Assembly (NCBI RefSeq): GCF_025153455.1
Contig: NZ_JANZNT010000002.1
Location: forward strand, 434,001-498,000
DNA from: Sphingomonas sp. BGYR3
Lineage (GTDB): Bacteria; Pseudomonadota; Alphaproteobacteria; Sphingomonadales; Sphingomonadaceae
DNA length: 64,000 nucleotides
Direction of reading: 5' to 3'
The position numbers were made by a program, and so were the translations under genes. This document shows, piece by piece, positions 7,579-17,336 of this stretch (position 1 is its first letter; the number at the start of each line of letters is the position of its first letter). Under the pieces are notes generated by a model, which saw nothing but the letters and a program-made list of their open reading frames with translations, was not told the DNA's origin and did not search any database.

Positions 7579-8790
7579 ATGGATCACCGCACCATCCACC
7601 CCGTCGAGCCCGTGTCGGGTCCGCACGATCCCCCCGCCGACGCCGCGCCCGCCTTTCATCCGCCCGCCGCGCTGGATGACAGCCGCAACGCCGATGGCTG
7701 GACGGCCGAACGGCAGCGGCAATTCCTGGTCGCGATTGCGCAGGGGGCCTGTGTCACCCGCGCCACTGCGCTGGTCGGGATGTCGCGGCAAAGCGCCTAT
7801 GCCCTGCGGGACAGTGCGCGCGGCGCCGCCTTTGCGCTGGGCCGGCGGGCGGCGGTGCTCCGCTCGCGCGACGTGCTGGCCGATACGTTGATGGACCGCG
7901 CCTTTCACGGCGTGCGCGAAACCATCACCTATGATGACGGCGCGATGACCACGCGCCACCGGCACGACAATGCCCTGGCCTATCGGATGCTCGTCCGGCT
8001 GGATCGCCGCGCCGATGCCGCGCTCGCCGCCGGGTCGCCCCGCGCCGCCGGTCGTTCGGCCGGGGCGGGGGCGGGGGAGGATGCCGCCGCCCGCCTGGCC
8101 GCCGCCGATTTCGAACAATATCTGGAACTGGTTCAGCATCACGCCGCGCCCGGCCGGGCCGCCCTGTTCGTCGCCGCGCGCATCGGGGCCGCCGGGGTCG
8201 ATGCGCCGGACGGGCTGGACGGCGTGCGCGCGCTCGCCCGCGCCGATCGCTGGCTGCGCACCCGGACGGATGCCGCCGCGCCCGTGCCCGTCGACGATCT
8301 CGATCCCGCCGCCCGCGCCGGCTGGACGGCGGAACAATGGGCGCGGGCAGAGGCGGCGGGCCTGATCGCCCTTGCCCCCGAACCGCCGGTACCGGACACC
8401 GCGCCGGAAACCGGGTCAATGTGTCAAAACTGTCACCCGGATGATGGGCCGGACGCGCCGGAGCCCCGCGAACCGGTGTGGTGGTGCGAGGAAAGCGAGG
8501 ATTGGCGCACCCGCTTTCCCCCGCCGCCCGATTTCGACGGGGAACAGGACGGCTCGCCCGGCGAACCTGATTATGAGCGCGGACTGACCGATGCGGAACG
8601 CGACGCGATCGAGGATCACGACGCCGCTCGCCTGGCCCCCGCCATCCGCACCGGCGCCGTGGAACGCGATGCCTGGTTCGCCGCGCTCGCCACCGAAACC
8701 GCCATCGCCCGCGCTCAGCCAGCCCCGATGATCGCCAACCCCGCCGGTGATGGCGCCCATGGCCGGTTGCCGGGGGACTGCGCCGGGTAA
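7579..8790 (+). CDS. Hypothetical protein with N-terminal helix-turn-helix
   Basis: The 403-residue product is a soluble, acidic, Ala/Pro-rich protein. Residues 40-90 hold a probable helix-turn-helix: WTAERQRQFLVAIAQGACV, then TRATALVGMSRQSAYALRD. This is followed by a helical region (RSRDVLADTLMDRAFHGV) and a long low-complexity C-terminus. Similar proteins are, from memory, common and uncharacterised in sphingomonads; the front end loosely resembles small terminase-type or transposase-type HTH proteins. It is monocistronic between the accessory patch and the oxidoreductase gene. The function is unknown. Confidence 0.75.
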   Translation: MDHRTIHPVEPVSGPHDPPADAAPAFHPPAALDDSRNADGWTAERQRQFLVAIAQGACVTRATALVGMSRQSAYALRDSARGAAFALGRRAAVLRSRDVLADTLMDRAFHGVRETITYDDGAMTTRHRHDNALAYRMLVRLDRRADAALAAGSPRAAGRSAGAGAGEDAAARLAAADFEQYLELVQHHAAPGRAALFVAARIGAAGVDAPDGLDGVRALARADRWLRTRTDAAAPVPVDDLDPAARAGWTAEQWARAEAAGLIALAPEPPVPDTAPETGSMCQNCHPDDGPDAPEPREPVWWCEESEDWRTRFPPPPDFDGEQDGSPGEPDYERGLTDAERDAIEDHDAARLAPAIRTGAVERDAWFAALATETAIARAQPAPMIANPAGDGAHGRLPGDCAG

Positions 8791-8830
8791 CGCCTGCACC
8801 CGCTCTGCCCATCGTCCTTGCGCTCGCCCG

Positions 8831-8844
8831 TGTTGGCGCTACCA
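8831..8844 (+). promoter_or_regulatory. LacI-type operator candidate before the oxidoreductase gene
   Basis: TGTTGGCGCTACCA is an imperfect palindrome centred on GC, 12 of 14 bases identical to the TGGTAGCGCTACCA form seen in front of sugar genes of Caulobacter and relatives under LacI-family control. It lies 29 bases before ATG 8874. Confidence 0.4.
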
Positions 8845-8873
8845 TCCGGGGAAAGGACAGGGACAGGGAGAGG

Positions 8874-10199
8874 ATGATGGCCATTGACCGGCGCACGCTG
8901 ATTGCGGGCGGCCTTGGCGCTGCTGCGGTGCTGACCCCCGCCGGACAGGCGCTGGCGCAGGATCGCCGCCGCCGCGCCTCGCCCAACGACCGGCTTCAGG
9001 TCGGCCTGATCGGGTGCAAGGGGATGGGCTGGGCCAATCTCAATGCGATGGTCAGGGGCGGGGACGTGACGCCCGTTGCGCTGTGCGATGTCGATGCCGG
9101 CGTGCTGACCGGGCGCGGGGCGGAACTGGCGAAATCCGCGGGCCGCACCCCTGCGCTCTATGACGACTATCGCCGGATGCTGGATGACCGGAATGTCGAT
9201 GCGGTGATCATCGCCACCCCCGATCACTGGCACGCCCTGCAACTGATCGACGCCATGTCCGCGGGAAAGGACGCCTATTGCGAAAAGCCGCTGGGCAATT
9301 CCATCGCCGAATGCCGCGCCATGGTCGCCGCGAAACAGCGCCACGGCCGCGTGGTTCAGGTGGGTCAGTGGCAACGCAGCAACCGCCACTGGGCCGATGC
9401 CATCGCCCATGTCCATGCCGGCGGCATCGGCCGCGTGCGAAAGGTAAAGGCATGGGCCTATATGGGCTGGATGAAACGGGTCGCCCCGCAACCGGATCAG
9501 GCCGCACCCGCTGGCGTGAATTACGACCGCTGGCTCGGCCCTGCGCCGCTCCGGCCGTTCAATCCCAACCGCTTTCATTTCAGCTGGCGGTGGTACTGGG
9601 ATTATGCCGGCGGCCTGATGACCGACTGGGGTGTCCACCTGATGGACATCGCGTTGCTGGGGATGAAGGCACAGGCCCCGCAATCGGTCAGCGCGCTGGG
9701 CGGAGCCTATGGCTATCCCGATTCGGCCATGGAAACCCCGGATACGCAGACCGCGATCTTCGATTTCGGGGGCTTTTCGGTGGAATGGGAACACGCCGTC
9801 GGGATCAGCCGCGGGCCCTATGACGGGCACGACCATGGCGTCGCCTTTGTCGGGGAAACCGGAACGCTGGTTGTAGATCGCAGCAAATGGTGGGTCTCCC
9901 CCGAACGCCGCGATGGAAAGGATCTGACCCCCGCGGTGCCCGTCACCAACGCCTCCGACAACGGCCTTGATCGCCACACCGCGGATTTCGTCGCCTGCGT
10001 CAAGGATCGCAGCCGTACTCCCGCCTGTCCTATCGAAAGCGCGGCCAACACCGCCATCGTCTGTCAAATGGGCAATGTCGCCTGGCGCACCGGGCGAAAA
10101 GTGCACTGGGACGCCGCCGCCGGCTCGTTCAAGGACGATGCACAGGCAAACGCCCTGATCACTCCCGCCTACCGCGCTCCCTATCGACTGCCGGTATAG
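8874..10199 (+). CDS. Tat-exported Gfo/Idh/MocA-family oxidoreductase
   Basis: The 441-residue protein starts with a twin-arginine-like signal (DRRTLIAGGLGAAAVL, cleavage after GQALA), so it probably acts in the periplasm with a tightly bound nicotinamide cofactor. The Rossmann fold starts at LQVGLIGCKGMGWANL, and the family signature is IIATPDHWHALQLIDAM followed by the catalytic EKPL (Lys). The C-terminal half is the alpha/beta substrate domain, with WDYAGGLMTDWGVHLMDIA. Members oxidise or reduce sugars and cyclitols; this exported type is often near polysaccharide genes. GGGAGAGG precedes the ATG. The neighbours give no specific substrate; the upstream LacI-like box hints at sugar control. 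Confidence 0.9.
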   Translation: MMAIDRRTLIAGGLGAAAVLTPAGQALAQDRRRRASPNDRLQVGLIGCKGMGWANLNAMVRGGDVTPVALCDVDAGVLTGRGAELAKSAGRTPALYDDYRRMLDDRNVDAVIIATPDHWHALQLIDAMSAGKDAYCEKPLGNSIAECRAMVAAKQRHGRVVQVGQWQRSNRHWADAIAHVHAGGIGRVRKVKAWAYMGWMKRVAPQPDQAAPAGVNYDRWLGPAPLRPFNPNRFHFSWRWYWDYAGGLMTDWGVHLMDIALLGMKAQAPQSVSALGGAYGYPDSAMETPDTQTAIFDFGGFSVEWEHAVGISRGPYDGHDHGVAFVGETGTLVVDRSKWWVSPERRDGKDLTPAVPVTNASDNGLDRHTADFVACVKDRSRTPACPIESAANTAIVCQMGNVAWRTGRKVHWDAAAGSFKDDAQANALITPAYRAPYRLPV

Positions 10200-10262
10200 G
10201 GCGCGCGGCCGTCATCCGATCCTGCTTGAGCCGCCGCCCCGGCCCGTGCATGATCGCCGGGC

Positions 10263-10760
10263 ATGAACCCGCTGCCGATCGTTCCGCTCGACCCGCTTGA
10301 ACGCGGACAGATCACCGTGATGCGCGTGGATGCGCTGATGATGATCGTCCCCGCACTGTTTGGTGCCTGCGCGCTGGACTGGTTCGCCTTTGACCGGCTG
10401 CGCGATGCCATCGGATTTCCGCCCTTCGGCCTGCTGCCGGGGCTGATCCTGCTCTATGGCCTCTATTCGGTCACGCTGGGTGCACCCCGCCGCTGGCGGC
10501 TGTGGGGCCATGCCTTTACCGGGGGGGAACTGCACGTCGCCAGCGGCTGGCTGATCCGGTCGCACACCATCGTCCCGGTATCGCGGGTTCAGCATATCGA
10601 CGTCACCCAGGGGCCGATTGAACGGGCCTGCGGCGTCGCAACGCTGGTGCTGCACACCGCCGGAACGGACGACAGCGAAGTCGCGCTGCCCGGCATCACC
10701 CGCGACCGGGCAGAGGGGATCCGCGACGCCATCCGCCAGAGCATCGGGTCCGCTGCGTGA
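10263..10760 (+). CDS. PH-domain membrane protein, YdbS-like
   Basis: This is a 165-residue inner-membrane protein with two hydrophobic helices (about residues 25-45 and 55-70) followed by one bacterial PH domain (bPH2; LWGHAFTGGELHVASGWLI, then the hallmark VPVSRVQHIDVTQGPIERA). The YdbS/YdbT pair is conserved and poorly characterised; in Bacillus subtilis it is linked to resistance to certain bacteriocins. Its stop overlaps the downstream GTG start (GTGA), so the two proteins are probably made together. Confidence 0.85.
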   Translation: MNPLPIVPLDPLERGQITVMRVDALMMIVPALFGACALDWFAFDRLRDAIGFPPFGLLPGLILLYGLYSVTLGAPRRWRLWGHAFTGGELHVASGWLIRSHTIVPVSRVQHIDVTQGPIERACGVATLVLHTAGTDDSEVALPGITRDRAEGIRDAIRQSIGSAA

Positions 10761-12211
10761 CGGATGCACCCCGCCGGACGCATCCGGCGACGATCCTGAT
10801 CCGGGCGCTGAAGGATCTGCCGCAAACGCTCATCGGTATCCCGGCACTCTATGCCGCGCTGTCAAAGGCCGGGACAGGCCTCGTCCTGTTCGTCCCGCTG
10901 GTGATGCTGACGATCATCGGTCTGATCGCTTGGGCCAAATGGCGTGCGTTCACCTATCAGCTGGGCGATGGCGAATTGGTCATCGCCGATGGCCTCCTCA
11001 ACAAAAGCCGCCGTTCGATCCCGCTGGAGCGGATTCAGGACGTATCGATCGAACGCCGCCCGCTGGCCCGCTTGCTCGGCCTGGCGCTGGTCCGCATCGA
11101 AACGGGCGGGGGCGACAAGAATGAGGGCGTCCTGGACAGCGTCTCGCTGGACGAGGCCGCCCGCCTGCGCGCCCTGTTGCGTCGCGGTCCGTCGGTCGCG
11201 GATCGGTCAATCGCGGATGGTGATGCAGAACCGGCCGATCTGCCGGACTCTGCCCCCGTCTTTGCCATGTCGCTGCGCCGCGTCCTCACCCTGGGGCTGT
11301 TTCGCTTCTCGCTGGTCTGGATCGCTGCGATTTTTGCGGGGCTTCAGTTTCTCGACAACTTCGTCGATTTCGGAGACGTCAATTACAAGGACGTGATCCG
11401 GCAGGGGGAGCAACAGGTCCGCCAGGCTGCATCGATTGGGCTGATCATCGGCTTTGTCGTGTTGGCCTTGCTAGTCGGAATGCTCAGTGGCGTGATCCGC
11501 ACGCTGCTGCGCCAATATGACTTCCGCCTCACCGCTGCCGATGGCCGCTTCCGGCGGGTCCGGGGCCTGACGACCCGGACAGAGGTCGTCATTGCCAATC
11601 GCCGGGTCCAGCTGGCGGTCATCCGCAAGGGCGCGATCACCGGCCGCCTCGGCTGGCAATCGCTGAGTTTTCAGATGCTGGGCGGCAGCGATGATCCAAG
11701 CGGGCTTCAGGACATGGCGCCGCTCGCCCGTCCGGCAGAGATTGCCGCGATCCTGGCTGTGGCCGAGCTGCCGCAATGGGATGATGCCGGCCTGCAGTCC
11801 GTTGCGCCGGCGCATGGCGTGCGCGCCGCGATCAGTCTGACCAGCCTGCCGCTGATCAGCATGGCCGGGCTGATTGCCGTACAGCCACGGTGGTGGCCCG
11901 TGCTGTTCCTGCTGGCGGTCCCGCTGGTCATTGGATGGGTGCAGCGGCGCTTTCACCGTTACAGCCTTGATGATGGCGTGGTGCGGATCACGCGGGGTGC
12001 GATCGTTCGGCGTCACTGCATCCTGCCCGTTGCCGGTATGCAGACAGCGGCGGTGGTACGCGGGCCGATCCAGCGGATGCTCGGTCTGGCCAGCGTCCGA
12101 TTTGATACTGCCGGTGCCGGGCGGACGGGCGGAGCGGCGATCCACGACCTGACATCAGCGGATGCCCATGCGCTGGTGACCCGGATCAGCGCGGCGCTGG
12201 CGGCGGCGTAG
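10757..12211 (+). CDS. PH-domain membrane protein, YdbT-like
   Basis: The 484-residue partner of the preceding gene has repeated membrane pairs and three bPH2 domains; each carries the same core, for example RSIPLERIQDVSIERRPLAR in domain one and HCILPVAGMQTAAVVRGPIQ in domain three. The GTG start at 10757 is embedded in the upstream stop codon. The complex is expected in the cytoplasmic membrane; its biochemical function is unknown. The 3' end overlaps the convergent cell-wall hydrolase gene by 26 bases. Confidence 0.88.
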   Translation: MTDAPRRTHPATILIRALKDLPQTLIGIPALYAALSKAGTGLVLFVPLVMLTIIGLIAWAKWRAFTYQLGDGELVIADGLLNKSRRSIPLERIQDVSIERRPLARLLGLALVRIETGGGDKNEGVLDSVSLDEAARLRALLRRGPSVADRSIADGDAEPADLPDSAPVFAMSLRRVLTLGLFRFSLVWIAAIFAGLQFLDNFVDFGDVNYKDVIRQGEQQVRQAASIGLIIGFVVLALLVGMLSGVIRTLLRQYDFRLTAADGRFRRVRGLTTRTEVVIANRRVQLAVIRKGAITGRLGWQSLSFQMLGGSDDPSGLQDMAPLARPAEIAAILAVAELPQWDDAGLQSVAPAHGVRAAISLTSLPLISMAGLIAVQPRWWPVLFLLAVPLVIGWVQRRFHRYSLDDGVVRITRGAIVRRHCILPVAGMQTAAVVRGPIQRMLGLASVRFDTAGAGRTGGAAIHDLTSADAHALVTRISAALAAA

Positions 12212-13424
12212 CGGCTGGGTCCGGGCCGGGGTTGACCGGCAGGGCAGGTTTCGGGCGTGGTGCCGGTCGCCGCAGCATACAGTCGGAAGCATTGGGGCGC
12301 AGAAACTCGTCACAGTTCCACAGCGCCTTTTCAAACCCCCGGCTGCGATCGCGCAGATAGCTGAACGACATGGTCGCCAGCGCCGGGGAATCGACCAGCG
12401 ATCCCGCCTTGCCCGGTACCGGAACGGCAGCGGGATCCGTCCAGCCGAGGAACTTGCAATAGGGCCGATCGCCACACGCCCGCGCCGCCAGTTGCGGCAG
12501 CTCCTCGGCTGGCAGGCGGCGGTCGATGGCGGTGACAAAACTGTTCGGCTCGGCCTCGACCGGGCGCGGCAGCAGCGCATCCGGGATCGCCGCGACCGCG
12601 CCTGACACCGCTTCGGTCAGCGCCGCATCCGTGCCGCTGGCATGGACCGGAAAGCGTTCCGCCAGTTGCGGGATCACCGGCTCCACGCCGCTGCGGCGCT
12701 TGCGGAAGGCGGGCGGCGTGCCCCACCAGCCGGTCCAGCGAAAGAACAGATGGGTTTTAACCTCCACGATCTTGTCCAGACTGGACGACCAGTAGGGGAC
12801 GACCCAGTTGGTGTGATAGTGCGTGGCGTGGCCGACCGGGGCATAGACCGCGCCTGCCAGAGCCGCCCCTGCAAGGCCGAGTGCGCGCCGCCATGCGTCG
12901 TCGCTGAACCGGCGGGCGAATGCGCCGTCGCAGGTAAAGGTGAACTGGCAACCGGTGGCGCGTTCGGAGCCCTGAAATACGACGCCGCAGACGCTGTCGG
13001 GAAAGGCGGGGTGGCGGACCCGGTTCAGCACGACCTGACCCACCGACTGTTCCGCCTCCCGGTCATCCCCTGCCTCGTACAGCATGGCGGCGGCCAGACA
13101 GGCTTGTGCGCGCTCAAGGTCCGCTGGCGATCCGGAAAAGCGGAAGGGGGCGGCGCGGGGGTTGGGTGCGGTGGAAAACGGAATGGCGGCGTTGATGCGC
13201 AGCGCCTCTGCCGCCTCCACCGTCCGAAAGACGACCGGATCGACCGATGGCAGCAGGGTGGGGGGCACGATGCGGGCGGCGCCCGTCGCTGGCCGAGCGC
13301 GCGCCGAAGCCGGCGCGGGGGCGGGCACCAGCAGCACCAAGGCCAGCGGAGCCCCGATCAGCGACAGCCCCAATGCCAGTGCGGCCACGGTCAGGCGGCT
13401 GGATACGCTGGAAACTGAGGTCAT
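12186..13424 (-). CDS. SleB-type cell wall hydrolase
   Basis: The 412-residue protein has an N-terminal membrane or signal segment (LTVAALALGLSLIGAPLALV) and a Hydrolase_2 (SleB) domain at about residues 100-220. The motifs are CLAAAMLYEAGDDREAEQ, VGQVVLNRVRHPAFPDSVCG, and CQFTFTCDG with the family Cys and Asp. SleB relatives cleave peptidoglycan as lytic transglycosylases; in non-sporing proteobacteria they remodel the wall. The C-terminal half is Pro-rich with extra cysteines and has no clear domain. ATG 13424 is chosen because the signal starts directly there; a longer open frame to 13691 overlaps the upstream gene. It follows the 112-residue gene by 28 bases. Confidence 0.88.
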   Translation of the reverse strand: MTSVSSVSSRLTVAALALGLSLIGAPLALVLLVPAPAPASARARPATGAARIVPPTLLPSVDPVVFRTVEAAEALRINAAIPFSTAPNPRAAPFRFSGSPADLERAQACLAAAMLYEAGDDREAEQSVGQVVLNRVRHPAFPDSVCGVVFQGSERATGCQFTFTCDGAFARRFSDDAWRRALGLAGAALAGAVYAPVGHATHYHTNWVVPYWSSSLDKIVEVKTHLFFRWTGWWGTPPAFRKRRSGVEPVIPQLAERFPVHASGTDAALTEAVSGAVAAIPDALLPRPVEAEPNSFVTAIDRRLPAEELPQLAARACGDRPYCKFLGWTDPAAVPVPGKAGSLVDSPALATMSFSYLRDRSRGFEKALWNCDEFLRPNASDCMLRRPAPRPKPALPVNPGPDPAATPPPAPR

Positions 13425-13452
13425 GATAAAGCCCCTGTCCGGGGCAGCCCTG

Positions 13453-13791
13453 CTATTCGCGCCAGAGGCCGCTGGCCTCGCACAGGGCAAGGCGCTGATC
13501 GGCGCGGGCCAGGCAGGAGTGGTTGCCGCTGCACTGCTGCGTCGCCCGCTGCATGGCGGCCCGGCAGCTGGCGGGGGCGATCGGGGCGTCGCCCAGTGCC
13601 CAGACCATGCCCGACAGTTGCCGGTTGACGCCCGGTTCCGGACCGTCCGAGGCAGCCGAGGCGACGGCCGACGGGGGCCAGCCATCGCCATCGCCCAGCG
13701 TCATGCTGGCGATGCTCAGGACAGTCAGCATCGCGGCGACGCCGATCCATCGTTTCGTCCTGATCCTGATTCGGCGGCTCTGACCCCTCAT
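13453..13791 (-). CDS. Small membrane-anchored or exported protein, unknown
   Basis: The 112-residue product has a strongly basic start (MRGQSRRIRIRTKRWIG) followed by one hydrophobic segment (VAAMLTVLSIASMTL), a positive-inside anchor or signal. The exported tail carries four cysteines (ASCRAAM, QQCSGNHSC, ALCEASG) that could form two disulfides. I do not recognise a family. It lies just upstream of the SleB-type hydrolase on the same strand, so a role in wall turnover is possible but only by association. Confidence 0.65.
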   Translation of the reverse strand: MRGQSRRIRIRTKRWIGVAAMLTVLSIASMTLGDGDGWPPSAVASAASDGPEPGVNRQLSGMVWALGDAPIAPASCRAAMQRATQQCSGNHSCLARADQRLALCEASGLWRE

Positions 13792-13839
13792 GGCCTTATG
13801 TCATAGCAAAGGCTGGTTAATGGTGCGAGTCGCCCCGGC

Positions 13840-14757
13840 TCATTCCGGCAAAAAATCAGGGACCGACAGATAGCGTTCGCCGGTGTCGTAATTGAAGCCG
13901 AGGATGCGTGATCCGGCGGGCAGTTCGGGAAGCTTTTGCGCGATCGCGGCCAGCGTTGCGCCGGAGCTGATCCCCACCAGCATCCCTTCGGTCCGGGCAG
14001 CCTTGCGAGCCATTTCCTTGGCGTCCGCGGCGTCCACCGTGACCACCCCGTCGATCGACTGGGTATGCAGGTTGCCGGGGATGAAGCCGGCGCCGATCCC
14101 CTGAATGGGATGGGGCGCTGGCTGGCCGCCCGAAATCACCGGAGAGGCGGCAGGCTCGACGGCATAGACCTTGAGGTTCGGCCAATGCTGCTTCAGCGTT
14201 TCGGCAACGCCCGTGATGTGCCCGCCGGTGCCGACACCCGTGATGATCGCGTCCAGCGGCGCATCGGCGAAGTCGGCCAGGATTTCCTGAGACGTGGTGC
14301 GGACATGGACATCGATGTTCGCAGGGTTTTCGAACTGTTGCGGGATCCAGGCGCCGGGCGTTTCGGCGGCCAGTTCCTCGGCACGGGCGATCGCGCCCTT
14401 CATCCCCTTTTCCCGGGGCGTCAGGTCGAACGTCGCGCCATAGGCGAGCATCAGCCGGCGGCGCTCAAGGCTCATGCTTTCGGGCATGACGAGGATCAGC
14501 TTGTACCCCTTGACCGCCGCGACCATCGCCAGGCCGACGCCAGTGTTCCCGCTGGTCGGTTCGATGATCGTGCCGCCGGGCTGCAGCCTGCCGGATGCCT
14601 CTGCGGCCTCGATCATCGCCAGCGCGATCCGGTCCTTGATCGAGCCGCCGGGGTTCGAGCGTTCGGACTTGATCCACACCTCGGCATCCGGGAACAGGCG
14701 CGATACGCGGACATGGGGCGTGTTGCCGATGGTTTCGAGGATCGATTGAGCCTTCAT
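13840..14757 (-). CDS. cysK: Cysteine synthase (O-acetylserine sulfhydrylase)
   Basis: This 305-residue PLP enzyme makes cysteine from O-acetylserine and sulfide. The PLP lysine is in [12 protein letters not shown] (near residue 42), the substrate loop is [12 protein letters not shown], and the phosphate-binding glycine loop is [13 protein letters not shown]. The PLP-ring serine region is [11 protein letters not shown]. Length and motif spacing match CysK rather than the longer cystathionine beta-synthase. The start overlaps the MFS gene stop by 4 bases (ATGA), implying co-translation; an exporter beside CysK suggests cysteine or O-acetylserine overflow, which is inference. Confidence 0.95.
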   Translation of the reverse strand: MKAQSILETIGNTPHVRVSRLFPDAEVWIKSERSNPGGSIKDRIALAMIEAAEASGRLQPGGTIIEPTSGNTGVGLAMVAAVKGYKLILVMPESMSLERRRLMLAYGATFDLTPREKGMKGAIARAEELAAETPGAWIPQQFENPANIDVHVRTTSQEILADFADAPLDAIITGVGTGGHITGVAETLKQHWPNLKVYAVEPAASPVISGGQPAPHPIQGIGAGFIPGNLHTQSIDGVVTVDAADAKEMARKAARTEGMLVGISSGATLAAIAQKLPELPAGSRILGFNYDTGERYLSVPDFLPE

Positions 14758-16094
14758 TGGGCCTTCTCCTTTGGCGGTTCGACGGGCGGAAATTCCAGCG
14801 TTTTGACCGTCTCGAAGTTCCGTGCCCGGCGCAATTCAGGAAAGATATAGGCCCATAAACCTGTGATCGCCACCGCCAGCACGCCGCCAACGGCGGTTGC
14901 GGCAACCGGGCCGATGACGGCGGCGAAGAATCCGGCCCGCGCTTCGCCCAGTTCGTTCGATCCGGAAATGAACAGGGTGGAGACCGCGCCCACCCGGCCG
15001 CGCATCGCATCCGGCGTCGACAGCTGGATCAGCGAGGAGCGGACATAGACCGAGATCATGTCGGCCGCGCCCAGCACGACCAGCGCCAGCAGCGACAGCG
15101 CAACGCCGGGGGCATAATCATGCCCGATCGCGGCAGGCCCCATCGCCCAGTAGAAGATCGGTCCGGCCAGACCGAACAATGCGGTCATCGCGCCGAAAAC
15201 GGCCACCGCCCACAGCATCCGCTGCCCTACATTGTTGCGCAGGGGCCGGATCGAAAAGCCGATGGCGACGAGCACCGCACCCAGCGAGGGCGCACCGCGC
15301 AGATGGCCCAGCCCCTCCGACCCCACCATCAGGATATCGCGGGCATAGACCGGCAGCAGCGCGGTGACCCCGCCAAACAGCACCGCGAACAGATCGAGCG
15401 AGATCGCGCCGAACACCAGCCGGTTGCGCCGGACATAGGTCAGCCCCTCGACCATCTGTTGCCAGGGATTGCCGCCAGACGGCTTGCCCTGGGCGTTGAT
15501 CGGACGAACGAGGCTGAGCATCGCAACCGAAAAGGCGAACAGGGCGGCGGAGACGGCATAGGGCAGGGCGGGATTGGCGGCATAGAGATAACCGCCCAGC
15601 GCCGGGCCGAGGACGGCGCCGGTCTGCCATGACACCGAACTCATCGCGATGGCGGTGGGCAGCACCGCGGCGGGCACCAGATTGGGGGCAAGCGCACTGA
15701 GCGACGGTCCGGCAAAGGCGCGGGCGACACCCAGCAGGGCGGCGATGGTGAACAGCGCGGGCAGCGCAATGATCCCCGACCAGGTCATCCAGGCAAGTGC
15801 GGCGGCGCATCCCGCCTCCAGCAGAAGTGCAGCGCGGGCGATCAGTCGCCGGTCCACCCGGTCCGCCACCCAGCCGGCGACCAGCGACAGGACCAGCAGC
15901 GGCAGGAACTGTGCGACGCCGATCAGGCCGAGGTAAAAGGCGCTTTCCTTTACCCCCATCGTCTGACGGGCGATGTCATAGACCTGCCAGCCGATCACGA
16001 TGACCATCGCCATCTGCGCCAGCGTGCCCGACAGGCGGGCCAGCCAATAGGCGCGGAAATTGTGGAGGGTGAAGGGATGCGGCGGCTTTGACAT
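14754..16094 (-). CDS. MFS transporter (EntS/MFS_3-like)
   Basis: This 446-residue membrane protein has about twelve hydrophobic helices. The N-terminal pattern [18 protein letters not shown] and the loop-2 motif [17 protein letters not shown] place it in the MFS_3 group, which includes EntS-like exporters. It is co-transcribed with cysK by a 4-base overlap. The substrate is not predictable. The 257 bases upstream (to the glutaminase gene) contain its promoter region and a short repeat described in the findings. Confidence 0.88.
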   Translation of the reverse strand: MSKPPHPFTLHNFRAYWLARLSGTLAQMAMVIVIGWQVYDIARQTMGVKESAFYLGLIGVAQFLPLLVLSLVAGWVADRVDRRLIARAALLLEAGCAAALAWMTWSGIIALPALFTIAALLGVARAFAGPSLSALAPNLVPAAVLPTAIAMSSVSWQTGAVLGPALGGYLYAANPALPYAVSAALFAFSVAMLSLVRPINAQGKPSGGNPWQQMVEGLTYVRRNRLVFGAISLDLFAVLFGGVTALLPVYARDILMVGSEGLGHLRGAPSLGAVLVAIGFSIRPLRNNVGQRMLWAVAVFGAMTALFGLAGPIFYWAMGPAAIGHDYAPGVALSLLALVVLGAADMISVYVRSSLIQLSTPDAMRGRVGAVSTLFISGSNELGEARAGFFAAVIGPVAATAVGGVLAVAITGLWAYIFPELRRARNFETVKTLEFPPVEPPKEKAQ

Positions 16095-16351
16095 CGTGGC
16101 TGGCCCCTAGGGCGGCAGGGCGGTGAAGGGCAATGGGCGAATGTTTTCAGCGGATGAAGGGTGGGTATCGGCGTTGACAGGTCGGTTGACAGTTTGGACA
16201 CTTTGTACGGGTTTTCAGGCGGTCGGTTGACCCTGGCCCCGACCCTGCTGGATCGGGACGGCAAAGCCCAGCCGCCCCCGGACCCTAACCGAGGGGCGGG
16301 CGTGTAGGACAGGGCAGAGCGGGTTTGCGGCGGGCGGCCGGTGAGCGCGGT

Positions 16352-17263
16352 TCAGTCGCGCGGCGGACCGAACACCGACCAGCCGGTGCGGTGGCCGAGC
16401 ATTTCCAGCGCCCGCACGCCGAGGATCGAGTTGCCATGCTGATCCAGATTGGGCGACCAGACCGCGATGGAGGCGATTTCCGGCGCGATGGCCAGGATGC
16501 CGCCGCCGACCCCGCTTTTGGCAGGCAGGCCGACCCGGACGGCGAAGTCGCCCGACCCGTCATAATGGCCACAGGTCATCATCAGCGCCAGCACGGTCCG
16601 GTTCTGCCGCGCGCGGGCCAGCGCGTGGTCGCCATCGCGAGGCAGGCGGGTGTGCGTCAGGAACCGGCCCGCAGCGGCAAGACCGCGACAGTCCAGCGTC
16701 AGCGCACATTGCCGGGCATAGAGATCAAGGACGCGATCGATCGGCTGCTCGATATTGTCGTGATGCTTCATGAAACTGAGCATCGCCCGGTTGAGGTCGC
16801 CGTCGCTGGTCAGCACATCCTGGTTCAGATCGACGGCCAAGTCGCCAACGGCATCGCGGACCAGCATTTCCACCGGGTTTCCATCGCCCGCATCCGCCGC
16901 CAGCATGTCGCACACGACAAGCGCGCCCGCGTTGATGAACGGGTTGCGCGGGATGCCGCCGGTTCGTTCAAGGTCGATCACCGAATTGAACGGATCGCCC
17001 GACGGTTCGCGGCCCACCCGCTTGAACACCGCATCACCGCAGCGCTGCAACGCCAGATCGAGGGCGAACACCTTGGAAATGCTTTGAATGGGAAAAGGCT
17101 GATCGAACGCCCCGGCGGTGAGGATGGCACCGTCCATTGCCACGGCAATCCCGATGGGGCCGGGCTGCGCCTCCACATCCTTGCGATCGGCCGCGGCCTC
17201 GATGATCGCGGCGTCGCGCTGAATTTCGGCAATGATGTCGGCGAGGATGGGTTCGATCTGCAT
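16352..17263 (-). CDS. glsA: Glutaminase
   Basis: This 303-residue enzyme hydrolyses glutamine to glutamate and ammonia, in a serine-dependent beta-lactamase-like fold. The catalytic Ser-x-x-Lys is in PFPIQSISKVFAL (near residue 65), and RNPFINAGALVVCDML is a family signature, as is the C-terminal GDFAVRVGLPAKSGVGGG. The length fits bacterial GlsA (about 305). It stands alone between the MFS gene and mfd on the same strand. Confidence 0.95.
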   Translation of the reverse strand: MQIEPILADIIAEIQRDAAIIEAAADRKDVEAQPGPIGIAVAMDGAILTAGAFDQPFPIQSISKVFALDLALQRCGDAVFKRVGREPSGDPFNSVIDLERTGGIPRNPFINAGALVVCDMLAADAGDGNPVEMLVRDAVGDLAVDLNQDVLTSDGDLNRAMLSFMKHHDNIEQPIDRVLDLYARQCALTLDCRGLAAAGRFLTHTRLPRDGDHALARARQNRTVLALMMTCGHYDGSGDFAVRVGLPAKSGVGGGILAIAPEIASIAVWSPNLDQHGNSILGVRALEMLGHRTGWSVFGPPRD

Positions 17264-17336
17264 CGGTGCCTAACGACCGATGCAGCGATCCGATCCGGCA
17301 TCCCGGTCGATCGGCGGCGATAGCGGCAGGCCGGGT

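Noticed and set aside
7377..7580. 67-residue reverse-strand open frame between the accessory gene and the HTH gene
   Set aside because: No ribosome site and no convincing composition; it overlaps the start region of the divergent gene.
16171..16200. TTGACA-like -35 boxes repeated on the plus strand
   Set aside because: No gene follows on the plus strand and no -10 partner is visible; better read as the short repeat on the other strand.
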